Shown: positions 1-8,324 of the stretch, piece by piece
How positions within the stretch are numbered: position 1 is the stretch's first letter
How the letters are laid out: each line of letters starts with the position of its first letter
Source: Halopelagius inordinatus
GTDB lineage: Archaea; Halobacteriota; Halobacteria; Halobacteriales; Haloferacaceae
Assembly: GCF_900113245.1 (NCBI RefSeq)
Contig: NZ_FOOQ01000003.1
Span: forward strand, 123,335 to 187,334
Reading direction: 5' to 3'
Length of the DNA: 64,000 nucleotides
Translations under genes and position numbers: made by a program
Notes under the pieces: generated by a model
The model's database searches: none
What the model was told of the DNA's origin: nothing
The model's input: only the letters and a program-made list of their open reading frames with translations

Positions 1-55
1 TTACCGCCGTTCGACCACGCCACGGATCCGTCCTGCGGTCACCGATAGAGAGAAC

Positions 56-1222
56 ATGTCTGTACTGCTCAAACTCGTTTTCTGGGTGGCGGCTCTCGTT
101 TTGCTCCACGTGTACTTCCTCTATCCGGGGGTCCTATTCGTTCTCGGATCCATCCTCGACCGTTCGGTGACAAACGAGGTGACGGACGGCCGGTGGCCGT
201 CCGTCTCACTCGTCATCGCCGCCTACAACGAAGAGGAGATCATAGAGCAGAAAATCAAGAACTCGTTCGAACTCGACTACCCCGAGGAGAAGTTAGAAAT
301 CGTCGTCTTCTCCGACGCGTCCTCGGACGACACGGATCAAATCGTCCGCTCGTACGAGGACGAAGGGGTACGTCTGGAACGCATCGAGGGGAGGGTCGGG
401 AAGACGGCCTGCCAGAACAAGGTGACCGAGAGGTTGGACAGCGATATCGTCGTGTTCTCCGACGCAGACAGCATGTACGAGGAGGACGCCATCAAACGGC
501 TAATCGAGAAGTTCGGTCCGAACGTCGGGTGCGTCGTCGGGGAACTCTGCTACGACAAGTACGGAGTCGAAGCCGAGTCGGCCTACAGGACGTTCGAGAA
601 ACTGATCAGGCGCTTAGAACCCACGGTGAGTTCGGCCGCCGGCGCGAACGGATCGATATACGCCGTCAAGCGCTCCTCGTATGTGCCGCTTCCCCCGGAT
701 CAGATTAGCGACTTCGCCGAACCGCTGGCTATCGTCCAACGCGGGGAGCGCGTCGAGTACACCTCCGAGGCGCGAGCGTGGGAGAACACGGGAGAGAACG
801 TCGAGTCGGAGATGTCTCGCCGAATCCGTATCGCCACTCGCTCGTGGCACACGTTCTTCGACTACGTCGACCTGTTGAATCCGGTCCGCTATCCGTTCTT
901 CAGCTTCGAACTCGCCTCGCACTGGGTCCTGCGTTGGTTCTCTCCGTTGCTCCTCGCGGTGGTCGGCCTCAGTAACCTCCTGTTGGTCGCCTTGGGAGAC
1001 AACCCGTTGTACCTCCTTTTGCTCGCCGGCCAGGCGGGGTTCTATCTTCTCGCGACGGTGGGATGGGCACTGAACCGCTCGGACCTTTCCACACCCCGAG
1101 TAGCGTACGTCCCGTACTACTTTCTCGTGTTGAACTACAGCCTCCTCGTCGCCCTCGGAAACGTCGTCCGAAACCGAAATATCGTCACGTGGGAGACCGA
1201 GACGCGGACGAACTCGGACTGA
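56..1222 (+). CDS. Membrane-anchored family 2 glycosyltransferase
   Basis: A 388-residue protein that should transfer a sugar from a nucleotide or lipid donor during surface-glycan synthesis at the inner face of the membrane. A hydrophobic segment at residues 3-32 precedes a GT-A domain with SLVIAAYNEE (about 51-60) and the metal-binding SDADS (135-139). RRIRIATRSW (about 260-270) sits where processive GT2 enzymes have QxxRW but does not match it fully. The last 110 residues hold three or four membrane spans. This architecture resembles BcsA/HasA-like transferases, but acceptor and donor cannot be read. The ATG at 56 gives the membrane segment at the very N-terminus. It converges on the DUF1616 gene downstream. 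Confidence 0.9.
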   Translation: MSVLLKLVFWVAALVLLHVYFLYPGVLFVLGSILDRSVTNEVTDGRWPSVSLVIAAYNEEEIIEQKIKNSFELDYPEEKLEIVVFSDASSDDTDQIVRSYEDEGVRLERIEGRVGKTACQNKVTERLDSDIVVFSDADSMYEEDAIKRLIEKFGPNVGCVVGELCYDKYGVEAESAYRTFEKLIRRLEPTVSSAAGANGSIYAVKRSSYVPLPPDQISDFAEPLAIVQRGERVEYTSEARAWENTGENVESEMSRRIRIATRSWHTFFDYVDLLNPVRYPFFSFELASHWVLRWFSPLLLAVVGLSNLLLVALGDNPLYLLLLAGQAGFYLLATVGWALNRSDLSTPRVAYVPYYFLVLNYSLLVALGNVVRNRNIVTWETETRTNSD

Positions 1223-1264
1223 CGGTCGCGCTGCCGTCTCTGTCGTCCCTATCTTCGAGCGCCA

Positions 1265-2266
1265 CTAACTCGGTGCAGTCACGTTCACCCAGAGATGCGT
1301 TCGGCGGTACGCCTCGCCCGTCTCCGGGTTCTCTGCCCCGTCACCGCGGTACAGAGAGACGGTCAGACGGAGTCTGTCGCCGGTGAGCGACGGCGTCAAC
1401 ACGCGCCTCTGGCGCGTCGATTCGTTCGACGCCAGCGCGACTCCGAAGCGGTCTAACCGCTCTTCTTCGACGACGGTGGTCGAACCACCCCCGGAGCGGA
1501 CTCGCTGTAACTTCGTCACGACGGTGTAACTCATCTGCTCGTGTTCGTGGTTCCGGACGCCGACCACGAGAGACCGACTCTGGGTCGCGGTGAGTTCTGT
1601 CGGGTAACCGTCGGTGACGAGTCTGCCGTCGTCGTTCTCGGTGAGAAGGTACAGCTCAGTGTACCGTTCGCCGTTCTGCTGGTCTACCAGTACGTACCCG
1701 ACGCTCGCCACCGCGAGCAAGACCATCGCCGCGAGCGCCACGTTCAACGCCGCATCCGTCTGCGTCCTGTGCGGGACGAACTCGTTTCTGAAGCCGCGAT
1801 ACCAACGGCTGACGGGCGGTGAGAACCTCCTCTCTTCGGGGAGTTTCGACCGTCGAGTCGCCGCGAGACCGACGCAGACGACGCTAAATAGCCCCAGTGC
1901 CGCCAGCATCGGAACGAGCCGGAAACCCCACGGCGTGAAGTTGAGCGCGAACCCGAACAGCGGGACGATAGCAACGCTACTTCCCAGAGAGAGAGTGACC
2001 CGCTCTACGTTCGATAGCTGCCGGTGAGAGGCCTCCACTTCGTCCCGCGTCTCGGCCGCCGGGAAGACAGCCGCGACGAACGAGTAGCCGGGGACGAAAA
2101 GGAGAAACGGAAACGTGACGACGGCTCGAAGCGGCGTCTCGCTGACGACGGGAACCGTCACCGCCAACGCCGCCACGAAGACGGCGGCGAGGACGCCCAG
2201 AAGGTCCAACGAGAGATAACGAACCGACTCGGGTAGATACGGCCACACTCGCTCCCGAAACGACAT
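1265..2266 (-). CDS. DUF1616 family membrane protein
   Basis: A 333-residue protein with four or five membrane spans in its first 200 residues (for example about 20-45, 48-65, 95-110, 117-135 and 185-203). A soluble, mostly beta C-terminal domain is expected outside the cell. The layout fits DUF1616, a haloarchaeal family often found beside glycosyltransferases; its function is unknown. A second copy lies at 45588-46592 and shares the xLLTExDDGxL stretch, the ENxExEQ-type stretch and a closing W(V/F)NVTA motif. Finding one copy in each glycan arm suggests a role in surface-glycan assembly or in anchoring such an enzyme complex, which is inference. Confidence 0.85.
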   Translation of the reverse strand: MSFRERVWPYLPESVRYLSLDLLGVLAAVFVAALAVTVPVVSETPLRAVVTFPFLLFVPGYSFVAAVFPAAETRDEVEASHRQLSNVERVTLSLGSSVAIVPLFGFALNFTPWGFRLVPMLAALGLFSVVCVGLAATRRSKLPEERRFSPPVSRWYRGFRNEFVPHRTQTDAALNVALAAMVLLAVASVGYVLVDQQNGERYTELYLLTENDDGRLVTDGYPTELTATQSRSLVVGVRNHEHEQMSYTVVTKLQRVRSGGGSTTVVEEERLDRFGVALASNESTRQRRVLTPSLTGDRLRLTVSLYRGDGAENPETGEAYRRTHLWVNVTAPS

Positions 2267-2339
2267 GCCCGGAGGATTACGCCGGACTGGTAAAAATACC
2301 TCGGTGACGCCAGCCAGCGCCGAGGACGGTCAACCCCGT

Positions 2340-2612
2340 TCAGAACACAGTCGGAATGACCGTGAGCGCGTTTCTGATCACGAGGTACGCGAAAGCGACG
2401 AACCCGACGACGATGGGCCACTTCAGACGTGCTCGCCACCGGGGGGTGATGTTGACCGGGGCCGTCAACAGTGTCAGCAGCATGAACCCGATAAGTGAGA
2501 GGAGAAAGAACAACTCGAAGCTGAGTGCATCGATAGCTGCGAGGCCGAGAACCGATGCTAACATCCAAGCGATCTGTCCGTTGACGAACCGCTGGCGCCG
2601 AGTTGTAGCCAT
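2340..2612 (-). CDS. Small three-helix membrane protein
   Basis: A 90-residue protein starting MATTRRQRF. The ATG at 2612 was chosen because residues encoded further upstream look like noncoding translation; an ATG nine codons further out is also possible. Hydrophobic segments at about 14-30, 32-50 and 66-85 suggest three membrane spans. It is transcribed in the same direction as the DUF1616 gene, with 73 bp between them. I do not recognise a named family; function unknown. Confidence 0.6.
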   Translation of the reverse strand: MATTRRQRFVNGQIAWMLASVLGLAAIDALSFELFFLLSLIGFMLLTLLTAPVNITPRWRARLKWPIVVGFVAFAYLVIRNALTVIPTVF

Positions 2613-2778
2613 ACTCCCATCATTCCGCTTGTTCCGCATAAACGGTCGGGTGCGAATGCTTCCAGCACCGCAGACGCCCTCAGTTCGGCTAGAAGACGGT
2701 ACTCGCCTCGAACGAACCGGTAGATCAAACGTGGGGGTTGTCAGCGTCACGTTTGTGTCACACTCTCGCATACGCAAA

Positions 2779-2787
2779 TTTAAAATA
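2779..2787 (+). promoter_or_regulatory. TATA-like promoter element of the mutase gene
   Basis: The sequence TTTAAAATA lies 23-31 nt before the ATG at 2810. That spacing is what a leaderless haloarchaeal transcript would need, and it supports this ATG over the upstream in-frame codons. Confidence 0.6.
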
Positions 2788-2809
2788 CCACTCTACCGAT
2801 TCCTGTTCC

Positions 2810-4057
2810 ATGGGTGTCACAATTATCGGCGCAGGAGTCGCGGGATGTACCACCGGATATCTTCTGAGCCAACGCGGATACGACGTCACTATCGTCGAAA
2901 AAGGAGAGATCGGTGGTCTGCTGCGCGAAATCGAGTTCGACACCGGATATCACAGCGACTCCGCGCCGCACCTCCTCTTCTTCGACGAAGAAGAAGAAGC
3001 GATAGTCGGGGAACTATTCTCCGAGTTCACCGATTTGAAACATCACAACTTCTACGCGAAGAGTTACCCGACGAACGACCTCGACGAACCCCACGACTAC
3101 CCCGTCACACGTTCGAACATCGACTTGTGGGAAGACCACGAGCAGATCAGAGCAGAACTGGACGAAGCCGTGGGGAAGACAGACGCGGACTACTTCGATC
3201 AGTTCATGCTGAAACAGGTCGGACCGACTCTCTACGAACGATATTACGAGGGTTACACGCGGAAACACTGGGGAATCGAACCCGACCGAATCACGGGAGA
3301 CTGGTTCGACTTCAAGATCAGTTTCCCCGACGAGGAAGACTCGTTCTTCGACGGCGGTGCCTTCTACCCGCAAAAGAAGTACACGACGATTCTGCACGAG
3401 ATGATTTCGGACTGCGACGTCGTCCGCGACGGGGTGACCGGCCTCGACACCAACGGAAACGAGATTCGAGCGCTCGAAACCGAGAGCGGCCGGCGTATCG
3501 AAGACGACCTATTCGTCAGTACTATCGACCCGAGCATCCTCGTCGACGACGTCGACGTGTCGCTCAACTACCGCAGCATGGTCATTCTGGGAGCGCACGT
3601 CGAAGCATCCGAACGGCTGTTTCCCCCGCACGTGAACTGGGCGTACTTCCCGAACGAGTACGAGTTCACGCGCGTCACGGATTACGATTTCACGCCGCAG
3701 GAGATACCCGAAGACGAGTACATTCTCACCATCGAGTTCCCCTGTTTTCTCGACGAAGACATGTGGTCTCGGTCGGACGAGTGGTTCGAGGACTACTTGC
3801 TCTCGTTTTTCGACGACCACGACATCGAAGCGGAGGTCCTCTCGCTGGAAGCGCGACGCGCCCCGCGCGCGTATCCGCTCCCCGTCGAAGAGGAACTCGA
3901 GAAGTTCGAACTCATCAACGGGCGAGTTAGCGAGTACGAGAACATGCACAACCTCGGTCGCGTGAGCACGTACGAGTACATCTGGATCAAAGATATCGTC
4001 CAGCAAGCCTACGAGACAGTCGACGACATTACCGCGAGGGCAGCCCCTCGAGAGTGA
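2810..4057 (+). CDS. UDP-galactopyranose mutase-like FAD protein
   Basis: A 415-residue flavoprotein. The N-terminal Rossmann motif is VTIIGAGVAGC with an acidic residue at the end of strand 2 (IVEKGE), which binds the FAD ADP moiety. The YTRKHWG motif near residue 150 matches the mutase-family signature Y(T/I)xKxWG. In that family FADH2 opens and closes UDP-galactopyranose to UDP-galactofuranose. The usual GGYT loop is replaced by a GGAFYPQKKYT-like stretch, so substrate preference may differ. Start chosen at ATG 2810 because the Rossmann fold must begin within the first residues and a TATA-like box sits 23 nt upstream. It is followed after 21 nt by a sulfatase-fold gene, probably in one operon. 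A related amine-oxidase-type flavoprotein is the main alternative. Confidence 0.75.
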   Translation: MGVTIIGAGVAGCTTGYLLSQRGYDVTIVEKGEIGGLLREIEFDTGYHSDSAPHLLFFDEEEEAIVGELFSEFTDLKHHNFYAKSYPTNDLDEPHDYPVTRSNIDLWEDHEQIRAELDEAVGKTDADYFDQFMLKQVGPTLYERYYEGYTRKHWGIEPDRITGDWFDFKISFPDEEDSFFDGGAFYPQKKYTTILHEMISDCDVVRDGVTGLDTNGNEIRALETESGRRIEDDLFVSTIDPSILVDDVDVSLNYRSMVILGAHVEASERLFPPHVNWAYFPNEYEFTRVTDYDFTPQEIPEDEYILTIEFPCFLDEDMWSRSDEWFEDYLLSFFDDHDIEAEVLSLEARRAPRAYPLPVEEELEKFELINGRVSEYENMHNLGRVSTYEYIWIKDIVQQAYETVDDITARAAPRE

Positions 4058-4078
4058 TCGAACGGTGATCTCACTTGT

Positions 4079-5488
4079 GTGTCTATGCGAATAGACGACC
4101 TCCTCCGATCGGTGAAGAGTTCCTTCGGCGAGGAAACGTACGACCTGCTTCGCGAACGTCTCCGTCCGCTGTATCGGACCGCGAGGTACGACGTCGTCCA
4201 ACCGGTACAGAACCGCCTGCGATTCGAGCGGCGGTTACGCGATGTTCCGGCCCAGCAGTTGGACGACCGGGACGTGCTATTCGTCGTCGTCGACTGCTTG
4301 CGCAACGACCACCTCTCTCGGGCGGGGTACGATCGAGAGACGACGCCGTTTCTCGACAGTCTGTCGGGGTACTCTCCGAACTGCGTCGCGGCCGCGCCCT
4401 GGACGTACTCGTCGGTTCCGTCGCTACTGAGCGGGCTCTACGCTCACAATCACGGTGCCGCCTACGATCAAGAGCTCCGCAATCAGAGCGTCAAAAACCC
4501 TCCAGCGACGGTTCGCGAAGACGTCTACACGCTCCCGGAGTTACTCGCGAAAGACGGCTACGAGACGTACTTCGACAGCGCAATCGTCACCGCCGAACTC
4601 CCCGTTCGCGGGCGGTTCGAGCGAACCGCGGTCCACCACGATGCGCCCGCCGACGAACTGATAGACAGATTCCTCGACTGGTGGGATTCGACCGGCGAGA
4701 GCCGGTTCGGATATCTCCAGTTGGGCGATTTACACTCCCCCCTTCACCGACCAGAGGAGTCGCCGTTCGGCGAAGTCGAGGACGTCCCGAACGTCGAACG
4801 CTGGGACTTCACCACGACGACCGAACCACGCGAAGAGTTCGAGACGTACCGACGAGAGCGGATTCGGCTCTACGACACCGTCCTCCGGTCCGTCGACGCG
4901 GAACTCCGTCGACTGTTCGAGGCGCTCTCGGCGCGTGGGGACCTCGACGACACGCTCGTCGTCGTCACCGGCGACCACGGTGAGGAGTTCTGGGAGCGAG
5001 TCGAACTCGAACGACGGCATTTCCACGACCCGCGCGGCGCTTACGGGACTGGGCACGGTCACGCACTCGTTCCAGAGGTGCTGTTCGTTCCGCTGATACT
5101 CGCCGGTGGCTGGGAGCACAACACCGACGGAGTCGTCTCGACGACCGACGTCGTTCCGACGGTTCTGGCGGAACTCGGCGCCCGCGACTCGGTGGGGGAG
5201 TACGACGGAGTTCCCCTCGATCGTCCTCCCGAAGACAGAGTGGTGCTCTCAGAAGAGATCGCCTACGGCTACGACCAACAGGCGGTCGTCCGAGGTTCTC
5301 ATCTGCTCATCGACTCGCCGCACGAGTCCGAGACGGTCGTCCTCGACCTCGAATCCGACCGACAGATCGACGACCCGGACGTCGAAGCCGAACTCCGGTC
5401 GTTCTTGACCGACGACAAGCGCGTGGGGGACCCCTCTCATCTCGACTCTCGGACGGAGGACCAACTCGCGGACCTGGGGTATCTGTGA
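4079..5488 (+). CDS. Sulfatase/alkaline-phosphatase-fold enzyme
   Basis: A 469-residue enzyme of the sulfatase superfamily. VVDCLRNDH near residue 65 carries the first metal Asp and PWTYSSVPSLLSG near residue 105 is the nucleophile region. TGDHGEEFW near residue 300 followed by GTGHGH provides the distal metal ligands. The formylglycine cysteine of true sulfatases (C-x-P-S-R) is Thr in the aligned position, as in phosphoglycerol and phosphoethanolamine transferases, so it may transfer or remove a phospho group rather than hydrolyse sulfate. No signal peptide is visible. The GTG at 4079 and the ATG at 4085 are both possible starts; ATG 4085 is the simpler choice. It lies 21 nt after the mutase-like gene. 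Confidence 0.85.
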   Translation: MSMRIDDLLRSVKSSFGEETYDLLRERLRPLYRTARYDVVQPVQNRLRFERRLRDVPAQQLDDRDVLFVVVDCLRNDHLSRAGYDRETTPFLDSLSGYSPNCVAAAPWTYSSVPSLLSGLYAHNHGAAYDQELRNQSVKNPPATVREDVYTLPELLAKDGYETYFDSAIVTAELPVRGRFERTAVHHDAPADELIDRFLDWWDSTGESRFGYLQLGDLHSPLHRPEESPFGEVEDVPNVERWDFTTTTEPREEFETYRRERIRLYDTVLRSVDAELRRLFEALSARGDLDDTLVVVTGDHGEEFWERVELERRHFHDPRGAYGTGHGHALVPEVLFVPLILAGGWEHNTDGVVSTTDVVPTVLAELGARDSVGEYDGVPLDRPPEDRVVLSEEIAYGYDQQAVVRGSHLLIDSPHESETVVLDLESDRQIDDPDVEAELRSFLTDDKRVGDPSHLDSRTEDQLADLGYL

Positions 5489-5634
5489 CCGGTGTCGAAT
5501 CCGAGAGACCCGCTGACCGCGGCCGGGCCTCCACTCGCGTCGAGTCGTAAGGTCGCGCCGCGCCTCGGCGAGACAGCGAGAGTCCCGACCACCGGAACGT
5601 ATTTTGACCGCCTGGACATCACCAGTACCAATCG

Positions 5635-6564
5635 ATGGGACGATTACTATCGCGAGACCGGACCAAAGAGGAGGAGTACCCCCTCGTCGGAATCGTCGTC
5701 CTCACGTGGGAGAACTACGAGGACACGGCCGAGTGTCTCGAATCGATACGGTCTGTCGCGTATCCGAACTTCGAGACCATCGTCGTCGACAACGGGTCGG
5801 CCGACGGGTCGCGGGAACGGTTGGTCGAGGAGTTCGACTGGTGTACGTTCGTCTTGAACGACGAGAACAGGGGATTCGCGGGCGGAAACAACCCCGGAAT
5901 CGCCTGCGCTCTCTCCCGGGGCGTGGACTACGTCCTCCTCTTGAACAACGACACCGTCGTCGAACCGGATTTCCTGACTCCTCTCGTCGAGACGGCGGAG
6001 AAAAACGAGGACGTCGTCGGCGTCGGCGGCGTCGAGTACCGCGCCGGAAGCGACGAGATACTCCGCGCCGGCGGGAAGTTCTACCCCTACCTCGGCGGAC
6101 GCGTCACGCCGGTGCGGGAGGTAGAGGCCGAAACCCCGTACGAGACGAACTACGTCCCCTCGTCGTTGCTCCTCCTCGACGGAGAGTTCGTCGAAACCAA
6201 CGACGTGCTCCACGAGGGGTACTTCCTGGGCATGGACGACGTCGACGTCGCCGTGCAGGCCCGAAAGCAGGGAAAGCGGATGTTCGTCGACCCCCGGTCG
6301 ACGATTCACCACAAGGAAGGGATGACCGGCGATAGGAGTCCGTTCATGACCTACCACTGGATGCGAAACCGATTACAGTTCGCGTCGATGCGACTGACCG
6401 GTCTCACCCGTGGTATCTTCTATCTGATGTTCGCGCTGACCGTCGTGCAGTTTTCGCTCATCTGGATTGCCAGGCGACGCGGTGACCTACTCCGTTCGAC
6501 CTATTACGGCGTGGCCGACCACGCCCGAGACGGCGGGTTCCGCTCGTACGAGTTCTTCGGGTAG
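5635..6564 (+). CDS. Family 2 glycosyltransferase, rhamnosyltransferase-like
   Basis: A 309-residue GT2 of the WbbL/RfbN type that adds single sugars to lipid-linked glycans. It has VGIVVLTWENYEDT (about 18-31), the VVDNGSADGS loop (about 48-57), the metal-binding NNDT motif (about 103-106) and the MDDVD acid motif (about 200). A hydrophobic C-terminal stretch (about 260-285) may touch the membrane. A TATA-like GTATTTTGA sits about 27-36 nt before the ATG, suggesting its own promoter after the sulfatase-fold gene. Donor sugar unknown. Confidence 0.88.
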   Translation: MGRLLSRDRTKEEEYPLVGIVVLTWENYEDTAECLESIRSVAYPNFETIVVDNGSADGSRERLVEEFDWCTFVLNDENRGFAGGNNPGIACALSRGVDYVLLLNNDTVVEPDFLTPLVETAEKNEDVVGVGGVEYRAGSDEILRAGGKFYPYLGGRVTPVREVEAETPYETNYVPSSLLLLDGEFVETNDVLHEGYFLGMDDVDVAVQARKQGKRMFVDPRSTIHHKEGMTGDRSPFMTYHWMRNRLQFASMRLTGLTRGIFYLMFALTVVQFSLIWIARRRGDLLRSTYYGVADHARDGGFRSYEFFG

Positions 6565-7146
6565 ACGCAGATTGGGACGGTACTCCGCGCCTTCGGGCGG
6601 TTTAGTGCTTTTGACGGGGTTTTTCAGGTCGCCCGAATCGGTGCCGCCGGGTCTGTGTACCGTCACCTCGAGGAAAGTTCTCTTCGAGTTCCGGTTTCCA
6701 GTCGACCCTCGACCGCCGCTGATTACGCGTTTTCTTCCGCCTGACGGCCGTACTGACGGGAAATCCGAGGAACTGACGGCCGCTTCCCGCTCCGCATTAA
6801 TGTAATCCTAACAACATCTATGAATCGCTGCGGGCGTTTCGTTGTCACGTTAGTTATTGCTTGTTTGTGACTCGCATCTTCGTCAGCGCTCGAATAGCAT
6901 TACAATACTAGAATTGTAATTGTATGCGAGGCCCAGTCGTTCGATACGGCCAGATAAATGAGATTTCTCCAGAGAGACCGGTTGATTCCCGTCTCGGTTA
7001 CAACGGCCATAACACCTATTAGGGATTTTTGTTTTATATTATCTGACATCACTGTAGACGTCTCTCTCGAATCAGAAAATAAATCCGTGATTTCTACGCT
7101 ATATTTTACACTTTCGGCAGTTTGTATTCTAATGGTGAAAGTACGG

Positions 7147-7165
7147 TGTCTGTATATTACAGACA
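7147..7165. promoter_or_regulatory. Perfect 8-3-8 palindrome, probable operator
   Basis: TGTCTGTA and TACAGACA are exact inverted repeats separated by TAT. The site ends 16 nt before the TATA-like element of the epimerase gene, a position where haloarchaeal activators or repressors commonly bind. No cognate regulator can be named. Confidence 0.5.
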
Positions 7166-7180
7166 AGATGTCATTTGGAA

Positions 7181-7192
7181 TGATTTAATAGC
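7181..7192 (+). promoter_or_regulatory. TATA-like promoter element of the epimerase gene
   Basis: TGATTTAATAGC lies 21-32 nt before the ATG at 7213, consistent with a leaderless mRNA for the epimerase. Confidence 0.55.
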
Positions 7193-7212
7193 TATCACTT
7201 TTCTCTTAGCCC

Positions 7213-8220
7213 ATGGGCAAGCGAGTCTTCATTACCGGTATCGCGGGCTTTCTCGGAAGCCACCTAGCCGACGCGTTCATCGAAGAAGGGTACGAGGTGG
7301 CCGGAAACGATAATCTGATCGGCGGATACGAGAGCAACGTCCCCGGCGAGGCGGAGTTCCACCACGTCGAGTGCCAGGACGTGGACGCGATGAAGGAAGC
7401 GATGGGCGACGCGGACATAGTCTATCACACGGCCGCACTCGCACACGAGGGACTCAGCGTCTTCTCGCCGGCGTTGATAAACGATCACCTCTATCAGGCG
7501 ACGTCCGGGACGTTAGCCGCGGCGGCCGACTGCGACATCGACCGTTTCGTCTACTGTTCGAGTATGTCTCGATACGGAGAAAACGAGACACCGTTCACCG
7601 AAGACATGGAGCCTCGCCCGCAGGACCCGTACGCGATAAGCAAAGTCGCCGCGGAGGATCTGACGAAACTACTGGCCGACGTCCACGGGTTCGAGTACGT
7701 TATCGCGGTTCCGCACAACATCATCGGCCCGAGACAGAAGTACAACGACCCGTTCCGGAACGTCGCGGCTATCTTCATAAACCGGATGTTGCAGGGGAAC
7801 CAGCCGATCATCTACGGAGACGGCGAACAGAAGCGTTGCTTCACGTTCATCCAAGACGACGTCCGCCCGCTAAAGAAACTCGCGCACGAGGACGCTGTCG
7901 TCGGCGAGACGATCAACATCGGTCCGGACGACGAGTTCATCACGATCAACACGCTGGCGGAGGTCATCGCCGACATCATCGACTTCGACTTGGATCCGAT
8001 CTACGTGGAGGGCCGACCGCAGGAGGTCCAACTGGCCAACTGTTCGGCGGACAAAGCGCGCGAACTCCTCGACTACGAGCCGCGATACACCCTCCGCGAC
8101 GGACTCGAAGAGATGGTCGAGTGGGTTCAAAGCGAAGGTCCGAAAGAGTTCGAGTATCACCTCGACCTCGAAATCGTGACCGAGCAGACGCCGGATACGT
8201 GGAAAGAACAGATGATCTGA
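7213..8220 (+). CDS. NAD-dependent sugar-nucleotide epimerase/dehydratase
   Basis: A 335-residue extended short-chain dehydrogenase. The NAD-binding motif is ITGIAGFLGS (about 7-16), the catalytic Ser lies in CSSMS (about 115-119), and the YxxxK pair is in YAISK (about 140-144). The family interconverts or dehydrates UDP/GDP/dTDP sugars; UDP-glucose 4-epimerase-like enzymes are the closest match, but the substrate cannot be fixed. It starts an apparent transcription unit after the long AT-rich region, with a TATA box and a palindrome directly upstream, and a GT2 gene follows 104 nt later. It probably makes a donor sugar for the nearby transferases. Confidence 0.9.
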   Translation: MGKRVFITGIAGFLGSHLADAFIEEGYEVAGNDNLIGGYESNVPGEAEFHHVECQDVDAMKEAMGDADIVYHTAALAHEGLSVFSPALINDHLYQATSGTLAAAADCDIDRFVYCSSMSRYGENETPFTEDMEPRPQDPYAISKVAAEDLTKLLADVHGFEYVIAVPHNIIGPRQKYNDPFRNVAAIFINRMLQGNQPIIYGDGEQKRCFTFIQDDVRPLKKLAHEDAVVGETINIGPDDEFITINTLAEVIADIIDFDLDPIYVEGRPQEVQLANCSADKARELLDYEPRYTLRDGLEEMVEWVQSEGPKEFEYHLDLEIVTEQTPDTWKEQMI

Positions 8221-8324
8221 GATGCCGCCCACGCTCGAACTCGGCGTAGATCGTTCTGTCGAGGGGCGGACAGGGACGTACCAGCGAGACATCCCGGGAA
8301 CAACGGAGACGGGGGATACGGAAG

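Larger units (their letters stand above)
6565..7212. other. AT-rich intergenic region with operator-like palindrome
   Basis: No credible gene is seen here. The first 240 bases have ordinary GC content. From about 6800 onward the sequence becomes AT-rich, unlike its neighbours. An 88-codon reading frame on the minus strand (6900-7166) uses AT-rich codons unlike host genes and was not accepted. The right end holds a perfect palindrome at 7147-7165 and a TATA-like box at 7181-7192 that serve the epimerase gene. Confidence 0.6.

Noticed and set aside
6900..7166. 88-codon minus-strand frame in the AT-rich gap
   Set aside because: AT-rich codon use unlike host genes, no promoter, no recognisable domain, and it overlaps the palindrome.
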